Source of the DNA: JANXQG01 sp963719885
GTDB taxonomy: Bacteria; Planctomycetota; Planctomycetia; Pirellulales; Thermoguttaceae
NCBI GenBank assembly: GCA_963719885.1
Contig: CAVRDP010000008.1
Location: 273,357 to 337,356, forward strand
DNA length: 64,000 nucleotides
Direction: 5' to 3'
Below, piece after piece: positions 28,848 to 40,100 of the stretch; the first letter of the stretch is position 1; each line of letters begins with the position of its first letter. Under the pieces are notes generated by a model. That model was not told the DNA's origin. It saw nothing but the letters and a program-made list of their open reading frames with translations, and made no database searches. The position numbers were made by a program, and so were the translations under genes.

Positions 28848-31800
28848 TTTGGTGATCCGATCACGCGTCCCGAGCGCAAAGCGATTTCGATCGCCGAGCC
28901 TTCCGCAACGACGGCCTCTTCCGCCAGGGCGAGCCGGACTTCGGCGCCCGATCGTTGCAGCGCAGCGGCGACAGGCTGACCGGCGATCCTCACCGTCGCC
29001 GTGGCGGCGGCGTCCTGCGGCAAGGCGAACACCAACTCCTTGACCCGTAACCGGCCATGCCGGACTTCGATCCGCTCGGTCTGTTCCTTGCCTTTGCGGG
29101 CCTGGATGAACAGGCCCCAGCCCTCCGGGGCCGTGAAGAACGATCGATGGTCCTCCGGTTGCCAATGCGGCTTGAAGCCCAAAATGCCCTTGGGGCCTTC
29201 CAGCACCAAGCCCTGGCTGGCGATCAAAAGCGACCAGGAGCTCATTGCCCGAGCGTAGAACTTGCCGCATTCCAGCTCGTTGTAAGGGTTGCCGCCGGGA
29301 CCGGAGTTCAATCCGTCGCGGAGCCGGCCGTCGTAGCGGCTCCGTGCCATGCGGACGATGTTGCGGGCCTGCTCGACGAGCCCTTCGTAGATCATCGCGC
29401 CGGCCGCGGCATATTCGATTCCCGTCCAGACTTCGTCGGCATACAGGATGAACTCCTTGGGCCGGCCGCCGTGGGGCCAGGTGCAGATGATCAATCCGCC
29501 CTCGTCGTCGGGGATGTAACGCCGCGGCTTCTGCTCGAAGCCGGCGAACTTCTCGCGGAAATTGTGCTGCATGACCGCCTCCAGGCGCCGCTTGACCCGC
29601 GCGGCCGGATAGAGATAGCCCAGGTCGAGCATGTGCGCCCACCATTGGCCCAGCAATTGGTCGGCATGGCAGCCTGTGTCGTAGTCCGCGGCGGTGCGGG
29701 CCTCGGGAATCTGGATGTAATACTCGCCGTTCCAGAGCTTCTCGTCCTGGTTCTTCATGCCCGCCAGCCGAACGGTCCGCCAGCGGCGGGCGCTTTCCGG
29801 ATCGGTCATCACCAGGGCTAGCCGCTCGCCGGCCGCCAGCGCGGAAAGATACTGCGAGCCGATGAACGTATTGGCGCCCGAAACCGACGTGTCATAGGTG
29901 TTGGCCTGGAGCCCATGGGGCATGCCTTCACCCTTGGGATCGATCGCACGGATGAGCCAGTCGACCGCCTTTTTCACGCCGGGCCAGATCTTTTCGAGGA
30001 AGCGGCGGTCCGGGCTGAGTTGGTATTCGCGGTAGGCCGCCTCGATGCACGCGCAGTGCCCGTCGATGAATGCGCCATGTACGTCGTGTTCGCGATGCGA
30101 AGTCTCGCCCGTGGTGTGCAGATAGGTGATGAAGTTGGAGACCCGCATGTTGCGCCCCACGTCGGGAAAGAGCCGGGCGTGGCTTGGGCATAGTTCCAGA
30201 CGTGCGTGCAATTCAGCGGGCAGCAGCCGTAACTTCCCTCGAACCCGGCAAAGTAGACGTCTTCCGACCAGAAACAGGTCGGGCCGCGAAGAATAACGCT
30301 CTGCGAGGACATGGCGTCGAGGAACTCCTCGGGCAGGTTCGACTGGTAGAGCGTGGCATGGTAAAGCTGCGTTTGCTGCCACAGGGCATCGAGGTTCTTG
30401 GCCAGATAGCCGGCCACAGCCGCGGCGTCGGGCCACCGCCGACTGTACAGATTGCCGGAATGTCGGAACCGCTGCACGTTGGGAAAGTGCCAGGTGATGG
30501 CAAAGGTGGTGCTGTGCGACTCGCCGGGCTGCAAGGGTGAAAGGGATAGCCGAGCGCCGCATTGAGTGTTTCGCCCGGTTTACTGACCATCTCGGTGGCA
30601 GCGGCCACATCCGGAACGCCGGCAGGCGTCTCACTCCTGTAGGGAACGCCCTCCGTGGCGTTCCAGATGGAGGACGCATCCCGTCGTGGAACGCCACGGA
30701 GGGCGTTCCCTACAGGGTCGGCGACGAAGGCCGCAATCTCCGCGGCGTTTGCCCAGCCGGAGAGCGCGGCGGCCTGGGCGTCGAAGGCCGTGAGGGCCAT
30801 GGTGCCGCAGGTCGTGCCGCCGGGCACGAGCCGCTCGCCCGCCTTCAATGGTTCGCGGCGGCGGGGCACCCGGTACTCCGGGTCGGCCAGCAGTTCGCTG
30901 CCCAAGCTCCAAGGCAGTCCCGGGGCCAAGGCGAGAACGACGCTCCCTTTACCTAGCGGACCTTGAATCACCAGCGGATCGCCCTCCGGCGTGCTCGCCA
31001 AGGCCCGATAGCCATGCTCGCCCGAGCGGAAACCACGGAGACGCGTATAGCGCGCCGACCTTCCACTGGCCGATGGCCGTTTTCCAGGCGGATGGAGCAT
31101 CGCTGCCGAGAACGATTTCGCTGCCGGCCGGCAAGGTCGCCTCTTCCGCCGCAGTGAAGCCCAGCGGCAGGGCATTGGAAACCGATTCGATCGTCGTGCC
31201 TCGCCTCAGCAGCGGTTCGGGCTCGATGTCGGAGAAAATGATCCGATCGATGTTGATATGGCCCCAGCCTTCGGAACTCCGATCGACGATCTCCAGTACG
31301 GCCTCTTTGCCCTTCAAATCGGCTACGTCCCAACTGGCGGGTTCCAGGGCCTCCTGATTCTTGCCGGTTGCGGTGCGAACCACCTTGCCGCCGACGCGGA
31401 GATTGATACACGTTTTGCCCGGATTGTTGCCGCCGCCGATAAGAAATCCGATGTACCGCCGTTGGATGCGGAAGGGCTTCGACGTAGCCGTGCCCTGGGG
31501 CTCGTCGCCGCCCACGAACGTGTTGACCAGGCCGTGACCGACAAAGCCGGTCACCGGTTGCTGCCCGGGCTCGGTCCCATGGGAAGGTCCCTTGCCAAAG
31601 GCGTTTCCGACGATCGTCCAACCTTCGTAGGTCTTGCCTTCAAAATCGTCGAAGACCGTGGCCACGGCATTGAACTCGCCGTGGCTGCGGCGGAACCTGG
31701 CAAGCGACTGGAAGAAGGCGGGCGATACGCCGTCAGCCAGCACCACGCCGCCCTCGGCGGCGATTCTCGCCAAGGGTTCGGCCGCCTGGGCCGTCAACTC

Positions 31801-32661
31801 CGCCAGCCCGGCGAGCCACAGCAACTCGGGGCCGGGCACTTCCTTGCCCGCCGCCGAGCGGACTTTCACGGGACCGGAAGCGACGGGGTCGGCCGCTTTA
31901 TCCATGGCGACGGTGGTCATCGCGTCGCCGCGGAGCAGGCGATTGCGATTTCCGCCGTAGCCGCCGAAGCGCACGCCCTGGAGTCCGGCGGCCCCCGGGT
32001 TTCCCACCGCGTTTTGCAGCGTTGCGTAGAAGGCGGCCTCGACCGGCGCGTTGCCGGGGTTCTTGGCCGTGAGGCGAAACAGCGCACAGGGGATCGACGA
32101 GTTGGCCGTGTCCAGCGGGATCATCGGGTTCAGCGCTTCCAGCACGACCTCGACCGGCAGGGCCTTATCGTGGAAGGTCAGCCGGGCGATGGGGTAGCCG
32201 CCTTCGAAGTCGATGGCTTGCACCGGCCGCAGGCTGCCTTCGCCTTTTGTCTGGAGCACGCGGGTGACTGCCGGACCCGCTGCCGCCTTGGCGCGAACGG
32301 CCAGGAAACTGTCCGGCACGCGGGGCTCGCTGAGGTTGTTGAAGATCTGCCAAATCCCCAATCGCCCCTGGCCGTCGAGCCATATACTGCCGGAGCCAAT
32401 GCCGCCCAAGGGCATGCCCACCGCCTCGAGGTTCTTTCCTCGATAGACGCGCCGCGGCGTGAGCGGGTAGCGGCCGAGCCACTGGGACTGCGGCATCGCC
32501 GGGGGCAAGAGCTTGTCGCCCTCGTCGGCCCCGGCCATCTGGCCGGCGACTGCCAGGGCCGCAGCGCCGACAGCCAGTCTTTCCAGAAAATCGCGGCGAT
32601 TCAATTCCAGAGGTTTGACTTCGCCACAACGTCCGCCGCAGCATCGACACTCGCTGGCCAT
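28844..32661 (-). pseudogene. Tat-exported GH116-type glucosidase with three frameshifts
   Basis: About 1,270 residues over four frame segments (breaks near 31050, 30537 and 30182). A Cys-rich start (ECRCCGGRCGE) precedes a Tat signal (ELNRRDFLERLAVGAAALAV). The N-terminal beta domain has PLGGIGSGSIWLDGQGRLGI. The catalytic (alpha/alpha)6 domain shows AGFEGSYGCCPLNCTHVWNY (candidate nucleophile Glu near 806) and LQANTYDTSVSGANTFIGSQ (candidate acid/base Asp near 923, by analogy with the TYD motif of GH116). It likely cleaves glucosides or glucosylceramide-like lipids. A 29-bp inverted pair at 30636-30716 is translated in frame inside it. The stop overlaps the DUF1559 start. One missing or extra base suffices at each break. 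Confidence 0.75.
30636..30716. repeat. REPIN-like inverted pair (family P3) inside the GH116 gene
   Basis: Perfect 29-base inverted arms at 30636-30664 and 30688-30716 with a 23-base centre. Each arm has GTAG followed by the hairpin GGAACGCC-CTCCGT-GGCGTTCC. On the minus strand it is read in frame as VGNALRGVP ... WNATEGVPYR. The + strand frame gives a near-identical peptide, because the unit is palindromic. Confidence 0.85.
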
Positions 32662-32847
32662 GATGGATTCCTCATCGTTTTAGTTCGGGAAACGGATCGG
32701 CTTCCGATTGTACTGCAAATCCCTTGACACGCCAAGTTCCACCGATCAAGATCACAGTCGCAGTCGTCGGCCTGCCGTCAAAGAGTTCCGACATGCCTGA
32801 CGAAACTGAAACCCCCGCGAACATTTACAGGTTGAGAAAGTCCAATC

Positions 32848-34181
32848 ATGTCAAACCATCCATCGACACGTCGCAAGTTCCTTCAGCAAACCGGCGGAGC
32901 GCTGGCCGGGGTCGCCTTGACCGGCGCAATCTCGCAGCGGGCATACGCCGGCGAGGACAATACGATCAAGATTGCCCTGGTGGGCTGCGGCGGCCGCGGC
33001 AACGGCGCGGTCAACGAGGCCTTGCAGGCCGCGGGACCCACGAAACTGGTCGCCGCCGCCGACTTCTTTGAGGACCGCGTGAAAGGCACCATCGCGCGAT
33101 TGACCCGCAGCCAGCGGGCCAAGCAGGTCGAGGTCCCGCCGGAGCGCCAGTTCGTCGGCCTCGATGCCTACAAGAAGGCGATCGATGCTATCGCTCCCGG
33201 GGGGGTCGTGCTCTTGGCCACGCCGCCCGCTTTTCGGCCGATCCACTTGGAATATGCCGTGGCGAAGGGCTGCCACGTGTTCATGGAGAAGTCGTTCGCC
33301 GTCGACGCACCGGGCTTCCGTCGCGTGCTCAAGGCCGGTGCAGTAGCCACGCAGAAGAACCTCAAAATCGCCGGCGGCCTGATGAGCCGCCACTACAAGC
33401 CGCTGGAGGAGGCAGTCGCCCAACTTCAGCAGGGCCTGATTGGCGAGATCATCACGCTCTGGAGCTACCGCGAGCATGGCCCGGTGGCTTTCAGCCCGAA
33501 GCCCGCCGGCATGAGCGAACTGGGCCATCAGATCCGCAACTACTCCAATTTCACCTGGTTGAACGGGAGTTTCCTGCTGGACTGGCTGATCCATGACATC
33601 GACGTCTGCTGCTGGATCAAGGACGCCTGGCCGGTGTCGGCCCAGGGGCAGGGCGGGCGCCAAGTCCGAACCGAGCCCGACCAGTTGTTCGACCACTACG
33701 CCGTGGAATACAGCTTTGCCGACGGCACGCGGATGTTCCTTCAAGGCCGCCAGATCGCCGGTTGCTGGGAATATTGCGGCAACGTGATCGATGGCGCCAA
33801 AGGCTCTGCCATCGGCAACGGATGGGGCCAGCGTCCCGCAATCTACAAGGGGCACAAGCGGACCCGCCAAGACCTGATTTGGAAGTATTCGGGACCGGAG
33901 TGCAATGATTACCAGGTGGAACATGACGTGCTCTTCGACGCCATCCGCCGGGACAAGCCGCACAATGAGGCCGAGCGCTGGCAAAGGCTGCCATGGCCGG
34001 CATTATTGGCCGCATGGCGGCCGAGTCGGGCAAAGAGATCACGTGGGAGCAGGCAATCCAATCGAATCTCGAGCTGGCGCCGGGGCTCGACCAGTACACC
34101 ATGGATTCCAATCCCCCGGCGATGCCCGATGCCCAGGGACATTATCCGATTGCCATGCCGGGCATGACCAGGGTGTTGTGA
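32848..34181 (+). pseudogene. Tat-exported Gfo/Idh/MocA oxidoreductase, frameshifted near the C-terminus
   Basis: ATG at 32848 with a Tat signal (STRRKFLQQTGGALAGVALT). Rossmann fold IKIALVGCGGRGNGAVNEAL, then EKSFAVDAPGFRRVLKAG (the EKP-like motif of the family appears as EKS), and GSFLLDWLIHDIDVCCWIKD in the C-terminal domain. Near 33985 the sense shifts one frame back and ends AAMAGIIGRMAAESGKEITW ... MTRVL at 34181. One missing base explains it. Members of this exported planctomycete group are NAD(P)-dependent sugar oxidoreductases acting in the cell envelope. Divergent from the GH116 operon across 186 bases. Confidence 0.85.
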
Positions 34182-34191
34182 GCATTCCCAC

Positions 34192-36118
34192 TCACAACGA
34201 ATTGACGAACTCGCTCAAGTCCTCGATGTCTTTCGCCGACAGCTTCGGCTTTTTGTCGCCGTGCAGGCCATGCTGCCCCTTGGACAGCAACTCGGGAATG
34301 GTCAGGTAATGGCCGTCGTGCATGTAGGGGGCCGTGCGCCAAACCTCGGTCAAACGGGGCGTATTAAAGTGATCGTTGGGCTTGTCGTACTTGCCCAAGC
34401 TGCCCACTGAGTGCGACTTTCTTGTCCGTGTAGTACGGCGCCGGATGGCACTCGGCGCAGTTCAGCGCGGGGCCGAAAAAGAGCTCCTTGCCGTGCTCCG
34501 CCGCCGGGCTGAGCTTGCCATCGACCAGGTAAGGGCTGGGCACGGGCTGCAACGCTTTGAGATAAGCGTCCAGCGCCAGGGCGTCTTCCTCGGGCCGGAC
34601 GGCGAAGAGGATATGCGTGATGCCCGCCCTCACCGCCGCGCCGGCGTTCTCGCGGACCCCCAGCGACATGGCGGGCCCACCGTGGAAGACGTGCAGCAGG
34701 TTCCGCGTGTTCTTCGGGTTGCCAAGGCCGTCGTTGGGGAGGTCCCAATTCAAGCCGTCGACGCGGGCATCCGGGTGACAACTGCCGCAGCACTGCCAGT
34801 GCTGGAAGCAGATCGTGGCGTCGAAGAAGAGCATCTCGCCCCGCCGCTCCTGGGTCAGTTGCGGCTTGGGCCCCAAGGCAATCTGCGTGACCGCGGGCAC
34901 CCTGTACCCATGGTCGGCGGCCGGCGACTTCAAATCGACGACCGCCAGCGTATCGCTGAAGTACTCGGCCACATAGGCCCGATCGCCAATCACGGCCACG
35001 CCCCGCGGACCGTTGCCCGGCAGACGCACGCGCTGGCGCAGCGTGGCCAGGAGCGACAGGTCGTTGGGCACTTCGGCCGCCACCGCCGGGGTGAGATGCG
35101 TCAGTCTGTCCAGCAGGGCCGAGGCGTTGATCCGGCTCAGCTCGTGGGTCCCGGCGTGGGTCACGAAGATCGACTTGCCATCGCCGCTGGTCGTCACCCC
35201 CCAGGGCAATGCCGCGCCCAGATCAACGTCGTCCAAAAGCACCGTGTTGAGCAGCTTCCGGGCCGGGGCGTCGATGATGGTCATGGCGTTCGTATTGGTC
35301 CAGCCTCGCTCCAATTGCGTGGCGGGCAGTTCGTAGTGCGAGAGCACGTGCACCACGTAAACATATCGGCCGTCGGGCGAAACCGTGATGCCGCGGACGC
35401 TGGAACTGCCGTTGAGCAGGCGAATCGACGTGGCCTGGTTGCTTGCCGTCTCGATCACGCTGATGGTAGCCGCCACGTCGTATTCATCGGCCCGGTCCAA
35501 CGGTAGGTGATTGACCACGAAGACCGACTTGCCGTCGGGCGTGGCCACGGCCGCGTACGGCTCGCGGGTCACCGCTACCCGTGCAATCTGCTTGTGGCCG
35601 GCGGTCTCGATCACGGAGACATCGTTGTTGAAACGATTGCAGACATACAGCCGTTTGCCGTCGGGCGTGACGGCCACGCCATGGGCAGAGTGGCCGACGG
35701 GGATCGAATCGACGATCCGGCCCGCCGCGGTGTCGAGCACCGCGACCGTGCCCTTGACGGCGCCGCAGGTGACGTAAAGCCGTGTGCCGTCCGGACTGAG
35801 GGCCAGCGCCGTGGGCTCGCCCGGCAGGGCGATGGTCCGCGCGACCTTGCCGCCGGCCACGTCGAACAAGGCGAGTTGCCGGGCGTCGGCCAGGGCGATA
35901 TAGAGCGTCTTCCCGTCACGCGATGCGGCAATGGCGTCGGGGCCGAGATAGTGCCCAGCCACGACAGGGGCCGAACGGACCGGCAGCATCGGTTGGCCGG
36001 GGATGGCGTCGGGACCAAAATGGTTTTGGGCCACGGCCGGGGTGCAGAGGGCCGTAGCGAGGAGGATGATGGCAATTGCGGGGAGAGCAATGCGGAGTGT
36101 TCTTCCGAAAATGTTCAT
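34192..36118 (-). pseudogene. YVTN beta-propeller fused to a di-heme cytochrome c peroxidase-like domain, frameshifted
   Basis: ATG at 36118 with signal peptide (IALPAIAIILLATALCTPAV). Propeller of about 400 residues with YVTN-type blades (VLDTAAGRIVDSIPVGHSAH, VTPDGKRLYVCNRFNNDVSV). The C-terminal part carries two c-type heme sites, CCGSCH and CAECH, separated by about 120 residues, with LRENAGAAVRAGITHILFAV-like sequence between. Near 34405 the sense changes and ends VWRTAPYMHDGHYLTIPELL ... FVNSL, the conserved tail of cytochrome c peroxidase/MauG-like proteins. One extra base explains it. Probably a periplasmic electron-transfer or oxidase protein. It follows the cupin gene on the same strand after a 274-bp palindrome cluster. 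Confidence 0.8.
34895..34918 (+). repeat. Short palindrome, family P1 (copy 3, in a propeller blade)
   Basis: CACCCTG-TACC-CATGGTC in flanks GGG and GGC; one mismatch in the stem. Read in frame on the minus strand within SPAADHGYRVPAVTQ of the propeller/cytochrome protein. Confidence 0.65.
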
Positions 36119-36160
36119 GAGAGGATCCCAGGATACCATGGTTGTCTGTTCGCCGAATTT

Positions 36161-36374
36161 GTCCCGGAGGGACACTTGATAATAGCCCAGTGATTTATCA
36201 CTGGGACAACGTTGAAATAAAACCTCTCATGAGTCCCGCAGGGACGGCTGAACCTCTTCGCACGTCACTCAGTCGTCCCTCCGGGACTAACGGGTTTTTT
36301 CATTTTCCGTACCCAGCAACGACCATGCAAGCATGGTGCCCGTGCTGGGCTATTCTCAACTGCCCCTCCGGGGC
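36161..36374. repeat. Cluster of short palindromes between two exported-protein genes
   Basis: Within the 274-base gap: GTCCCGGAGGGAC (36161-36173), CCCAGTGAT-TT-ATCACTGGG (36186-36205), GTCCCGCAGGGAC (36233-36245), GTCCCTCCGGGAC (36275-36287, the inverse of the first), a P1 copy (36318-36341) and GCCCCTCCGGGGC (36362-36374). An open frame crossing this region is only a reading of these repeats. Confidence 0.7.
36318..36341 (-). repeat. Short palindrome, family P1 (copy 4, intergenic)
   Basis: GACCATG-CAAG-CATGGTG, flanked by GCCC on the right. The central tetramer differs from the other copies, but the seven-base arms are kept. Confidence 0.65.
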
Positions 36375-36392
36375 AAAAAACAAATCTCGGCC

Positions 36393-37136
36393 TTACAATT
36401 TCGCTTTGGGGTTGGAGAACCGTAGCCCCGCCATGTCGTGGTAGGTGCCGTATTCGGTCACCAACGCGCCTTCCGGACCGGCGACCATGAAGTGCCAGGC
36501 CTCGCGGCGATTCAGATCGCCGATTTCATCGATCTTCAGGGGCTTGCAATGCCGCGACTTGACGATGTCTCGCTGGCTGGCCGGGATCTTCGCGAGGAAC
36601 TCCGGCGTCGGCTTGCCTTCGCCAAAGGTATAGATCATGCCGTGCCGCGGCTGCCAAGATTCCATCTTCGCCGCGCCCTTGTCGGTCGCCAGATGCTGAT
36701 GCTCGGGAATCATCTGACCGGGCAGGAGATAAATTTCGTGGCCGAAGTAGCTGAACTCCTGGCGATTGACCCAGAAGATGCCGGCCATGCCTACGTTGGC
36801 AAAATCGCCGAGGTGGAAATCGAGGACCCAAATTCCCTTGCGGAGCGTCTCGGAGATCGGATAGCCGAACCGCCGGAACATGTCGAAATAGGCCTCCTTG
36901 GCCTTCTCGGCCTGGAACCTGGGCTCCTGTGTACTCACGGGAAGGGCGGCATCGTAGAAGTCGGCATTGGTATAGGTCTTGACGGTCTTGGCCGAGGATT
37001 CGGGCTCGGCCGCATGCAAACCGCCGCCGAACCGGCTTGCCAACGCCGACCATGGGTACATGGTGCCCGCGGCTGCCGCCGCCGTGCCGGAAATCAACTC
37101 TCGACGGCTCATTCCATTCTTCGATCCTGAACTCAT
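36393..37136 (-). CDS. Tat-exported cupin, D-lyxose/sugar isomerase-like
   Basis: 247 residues with a Tat signal (MSRRELISGTAAAAAGTMYP). The body is a cupin with metal-ligand-like residues in PGQMIPEHQHLATDKGAAKM and SWQPRHGMIYTFGEG, then a late His pair region (EYGTYHDMAGLRFSNP). This matches the D-lyxose isomerase-type cupins in layout, but the usual H-x-H context is altered, so substrate is unknown. The start lies 25 bases after the stop of the HzsA/FGE fusion gene (operon). A P1 palindrome (37045-37068) encodes GTMYPWS in the signal peptide, close to the GTMYSWS of the protein starting at 5863. Intact. Confidence 0.6.
   Translation of the reverse strand: MSSGSKNGMSRRELISGTAAAAAGTMYPWSALASRFGGGLHAAEPESSAKTVKTYTNADFYDAALPVSTQEPRFQAEKAKEAYFDMFRRFGYPISETLRKGIWVLDFHLGDFANVGMAGIFWVNRQEFSYFGHEIYLLPGQMIPEHQHLATDKGAAKMESWQPRHGMIYTFGEGKPTPEFLAKIPASQRDIVKSRHCKPLKIDEIGDLNRREAWHFMVAGPEGALVTEYGTYHDMAGLRFSNPKAKL
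37045..37068 (-). repeat. Short palindrome, family P1 (copy 5, inside a Tat signal)
   Basis: GACCATG-GGTA-CATGGTG in flanks GCC and CCC. Translated as GTMYPWS in the signal peptide of the cupin gene. Confidence 0.7.
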
Positions 37137-37161
37137 TGCAATTACTCCTCGAATAAAATAT

Positions 37162-40100
37162 TTACTTTGTCACTACCTGCTCGTCGACCTCCACGATGAT
37201 GCGGAAACCGACGTCGAACACATGCTGCCAGGGCTGGTACTGCATGCGGTACGAGGCGGTGGCCCGATAAGGCCTATCATACCATGAACCGCCGCGGACT
37301 GCCTTCGTCCCGGCCACATTGGGGTCGTCGCGGCCATCGCCGGGGTTGTACGGATAAGGGCGATACGCCGTGCGGGTCCACTCGGCCGCATTGCCGATCA
37401 TGTCGCGCAGGCCCCAGGCGTTGGGTTGATAATGACCCACATTGGTGGTGACCATGGCCCCATCGTTGACCGCATCGATCCGCGGATGCCAGCGCGGCGA
37501 ATCCCCCCGGGCCATGTACCCCAGCGAGGCATCCGCCAGGTTGGCGAAGCGGCCGAAGTCGGCCGTCACGCCGCCGTAATACGTTGCCGTGTCCGTGCCC
37601 GCCCGGGCCGCCCATTCCCACTGGGCCTCGGTGGGCAGGTCCGCCCTGCGGCCGGTACGCGACGAGACCCACCGGCAAAAAACCCGCGCCTCTTGCCAGG
37701 TGACCCGCACCACCGGCTGCTCGGGGCCGTTGATCGCATAACCGCGGTGGTCTTGGTCCTTGTTCGGCATGCTGATGAAGGCACTGTCGTGCCGGGCATC
37801 GAAGGTCGCGAACTGCGCGTTGGTGATCTCCGTGCGGCTCATGTAGAACGGATGACCGATTTTCACGCGGGCTGACGGATATTCATCGTCGGCCCCGTTC
37901 ATGCTGCCCATGACGAACTCGCCGGCGGGAACCAATATCAATTCGCACGGCGCGCCTGACACGAGTTCCAGCTTGAGCGTCGGCGGCAGTTTCAGGGCCT
38001 TCTGCCGGCGGGCGGCCTCGGAGGCATCGAACGGCCAACCGCTGACCACCGGCGGCTTCGCGTCACGCTTCGGCGAAGGCGGGGGGGCGATGAATGCCAC
38101 CTTGCCACCGTTCAGTTCCGAACCTTCGAAGAGCGTGGGGACGATCGCCTCGGGATCCTCCGGCCGGTTCGCGCAGCACTTGCGCATTTCCAGACGCTGC
38201 TGCATGACGGGCCGCGTGCCGGCGCACTCATGCCACGTGCCGAAGTCCGGCACGTTGAGGTCGATCCAGGTGATCAACCGGTCCCAGCTTTCGCGGTCGA
38301 GCTTGACGTTGTGGTGCCCCTTTTCCAAAATCTGCACCAGTTCGCTCGTGCCGGCATGCCATTCCATCGGTTGTTGCAGGTGATAGTCGCTTTCCGGACC
38401 GGGCCGGCGGACGAATGGGGTCAGCGCCACGTAGGAGGGCGTGAAGTTGCGGAAGCGGCTGTCGCCGGCGACGCGCAGGTCGGGCGGACTCGATTGCCCG
38501 CCTTGGTGGCAGCCGACGCAATACCTGTCCAGGACCGGTTGCACTTCGCGTTTGAAGCTCATGCCCCGCGGCGGCCCGTACCAGGGCTCGATCGGCGACG
38601 GCTTGCGCAGCACGGCCAGTCTCGACCGGCCCAGCGGAGTGCGGTTCTGGCTTTCGTGGCAGCCGGTGCACGACACGACTTCGCCCGGCATGGCGGTGAA
38701 CCAACTCCGCATCACGGCCAGGGCCTTGCCGTCGGCGTCCAGCGGCTGCACGGCCAGCGGCGTGTTGGCCGGGGCCTTGAAACTCACGGAACCGTCGCTA
38801 TCGACGGGCACGGTGCCCCAGATGCGGCGGCCGTCCCAGGGACCGTCGATGCCGATGTTGATGTGCCCGCCCATGCCGTTGTAGGCGTAGTACGGTTCGT
38901 AGACCCGCAGTTTCTTTACCGTGCCGCGGGGAACGCCGCGCATGCCCTCGCCGGCATAGACGTCTGAAATATGCACCTCCGCCTTGTCGGTCCGCAGATC
39001 GACGCGGTCGGGAATGATCGGCGGAGCGGCCGTCTTGCGGAGCGGCACAGGTTCCAACATCGCATAGCCCGATTCTTCCGTCAGCAGCAGGAAGTTGTCG
39101 AACGTATCGACGAGGTAAATGCCCCAAGGCGAGTTGGGTGTCGGTTTGCAGGAAACCAGAAAGTATTTCTCGCTGAGCGGATAGGGATGGAGGAATTTGG
39201 GCCAGGAGCCATCGACCAATCCGTCGCGGATGACGGGGTCGATCTTCTGCCCGAAACCGGGGATCCGTTGCACGGCCCCTTTCTCTTCGAAACGCCCCAG
39301 GGCCGGATCGAAGACGACCAACTCGCCCATCCGCTGCGCGCCATGGTGGCCGGAAATGACCCCTACGACCTTGGTCGGGTGGCCGGGGATCGGCCGGGCG
39401 TAGAACGTCGAGTTCGGCCAATAGGAATTGCTGTGGTAATAGGCCGCCTGGTTCGTGCCGTCGGGATTCATCGTGAACAACAGCCGCGTGAAGTAGTGCG
39501 GCGTGTCGGAGTATTCCCAGCGGGTATACAGGATGCGGCCGTTGTTGAGCACCGTGGGACACCAGTCGTGGTCCTGATCGAAGGTGAGTTGGCGGACGTT
39601 CTTGCCGTCGGCATCCATGATGAACAAGTTCGCCACCTTGTCGCTTCCGCCCACGCAGGGCACGCCTTGGAAACAGCGGGTCGAACAGAAGATGATCCGT
39701 CCATCGGGCAAGTAGCAGGGATCGTAGTTGTCGACGTCGGCGGGGTCAGCAGTGCTCACCTGGCGCAGCCCGCGGCCATCCATGCCCAATTCATAGACCT
39801 GCCAGCGGTAGTTGGCGTTGGGCATCGAGAAGAGCATTTTGGCGGCGTCGAAGTGCAGGTCCACGTCGCCCACGAACGAGGTTTTCTCGGGTTGAAAGAG
39901 TGTGGTAACCTTGCCGCCCGGGCGGACCGGCGAGAGCACGGCGATCTGGTTGTCGTAGCCGGTTGCGGGCAACGAGCAATTGCCTTGCCAGTTTTGCGGC
40001 AGGCCCATCTGGCTTTCCCGGCGGCGGACCAAAAGCAGTTTGTCGAAATCCAGGAGCGGATTGGCCAACAGGGCCTCGCGCCGCAGGGCATGGATCTTGG

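Noticed and set aside
30560..30697. Start of an independent gene on the minus strand within the GH116 region
   Set aside because: The apparent start lies in the REPIN and the following ~170 codons are out of frame with the GH116 sense; similarity resumes only after about 30182.
36142..36444. A 100-codon open frame between the cupin and cytochrome genes
   Set aside because: It simply reads through the palindrome cluster and the end of the cupin gene; no start signal or family.
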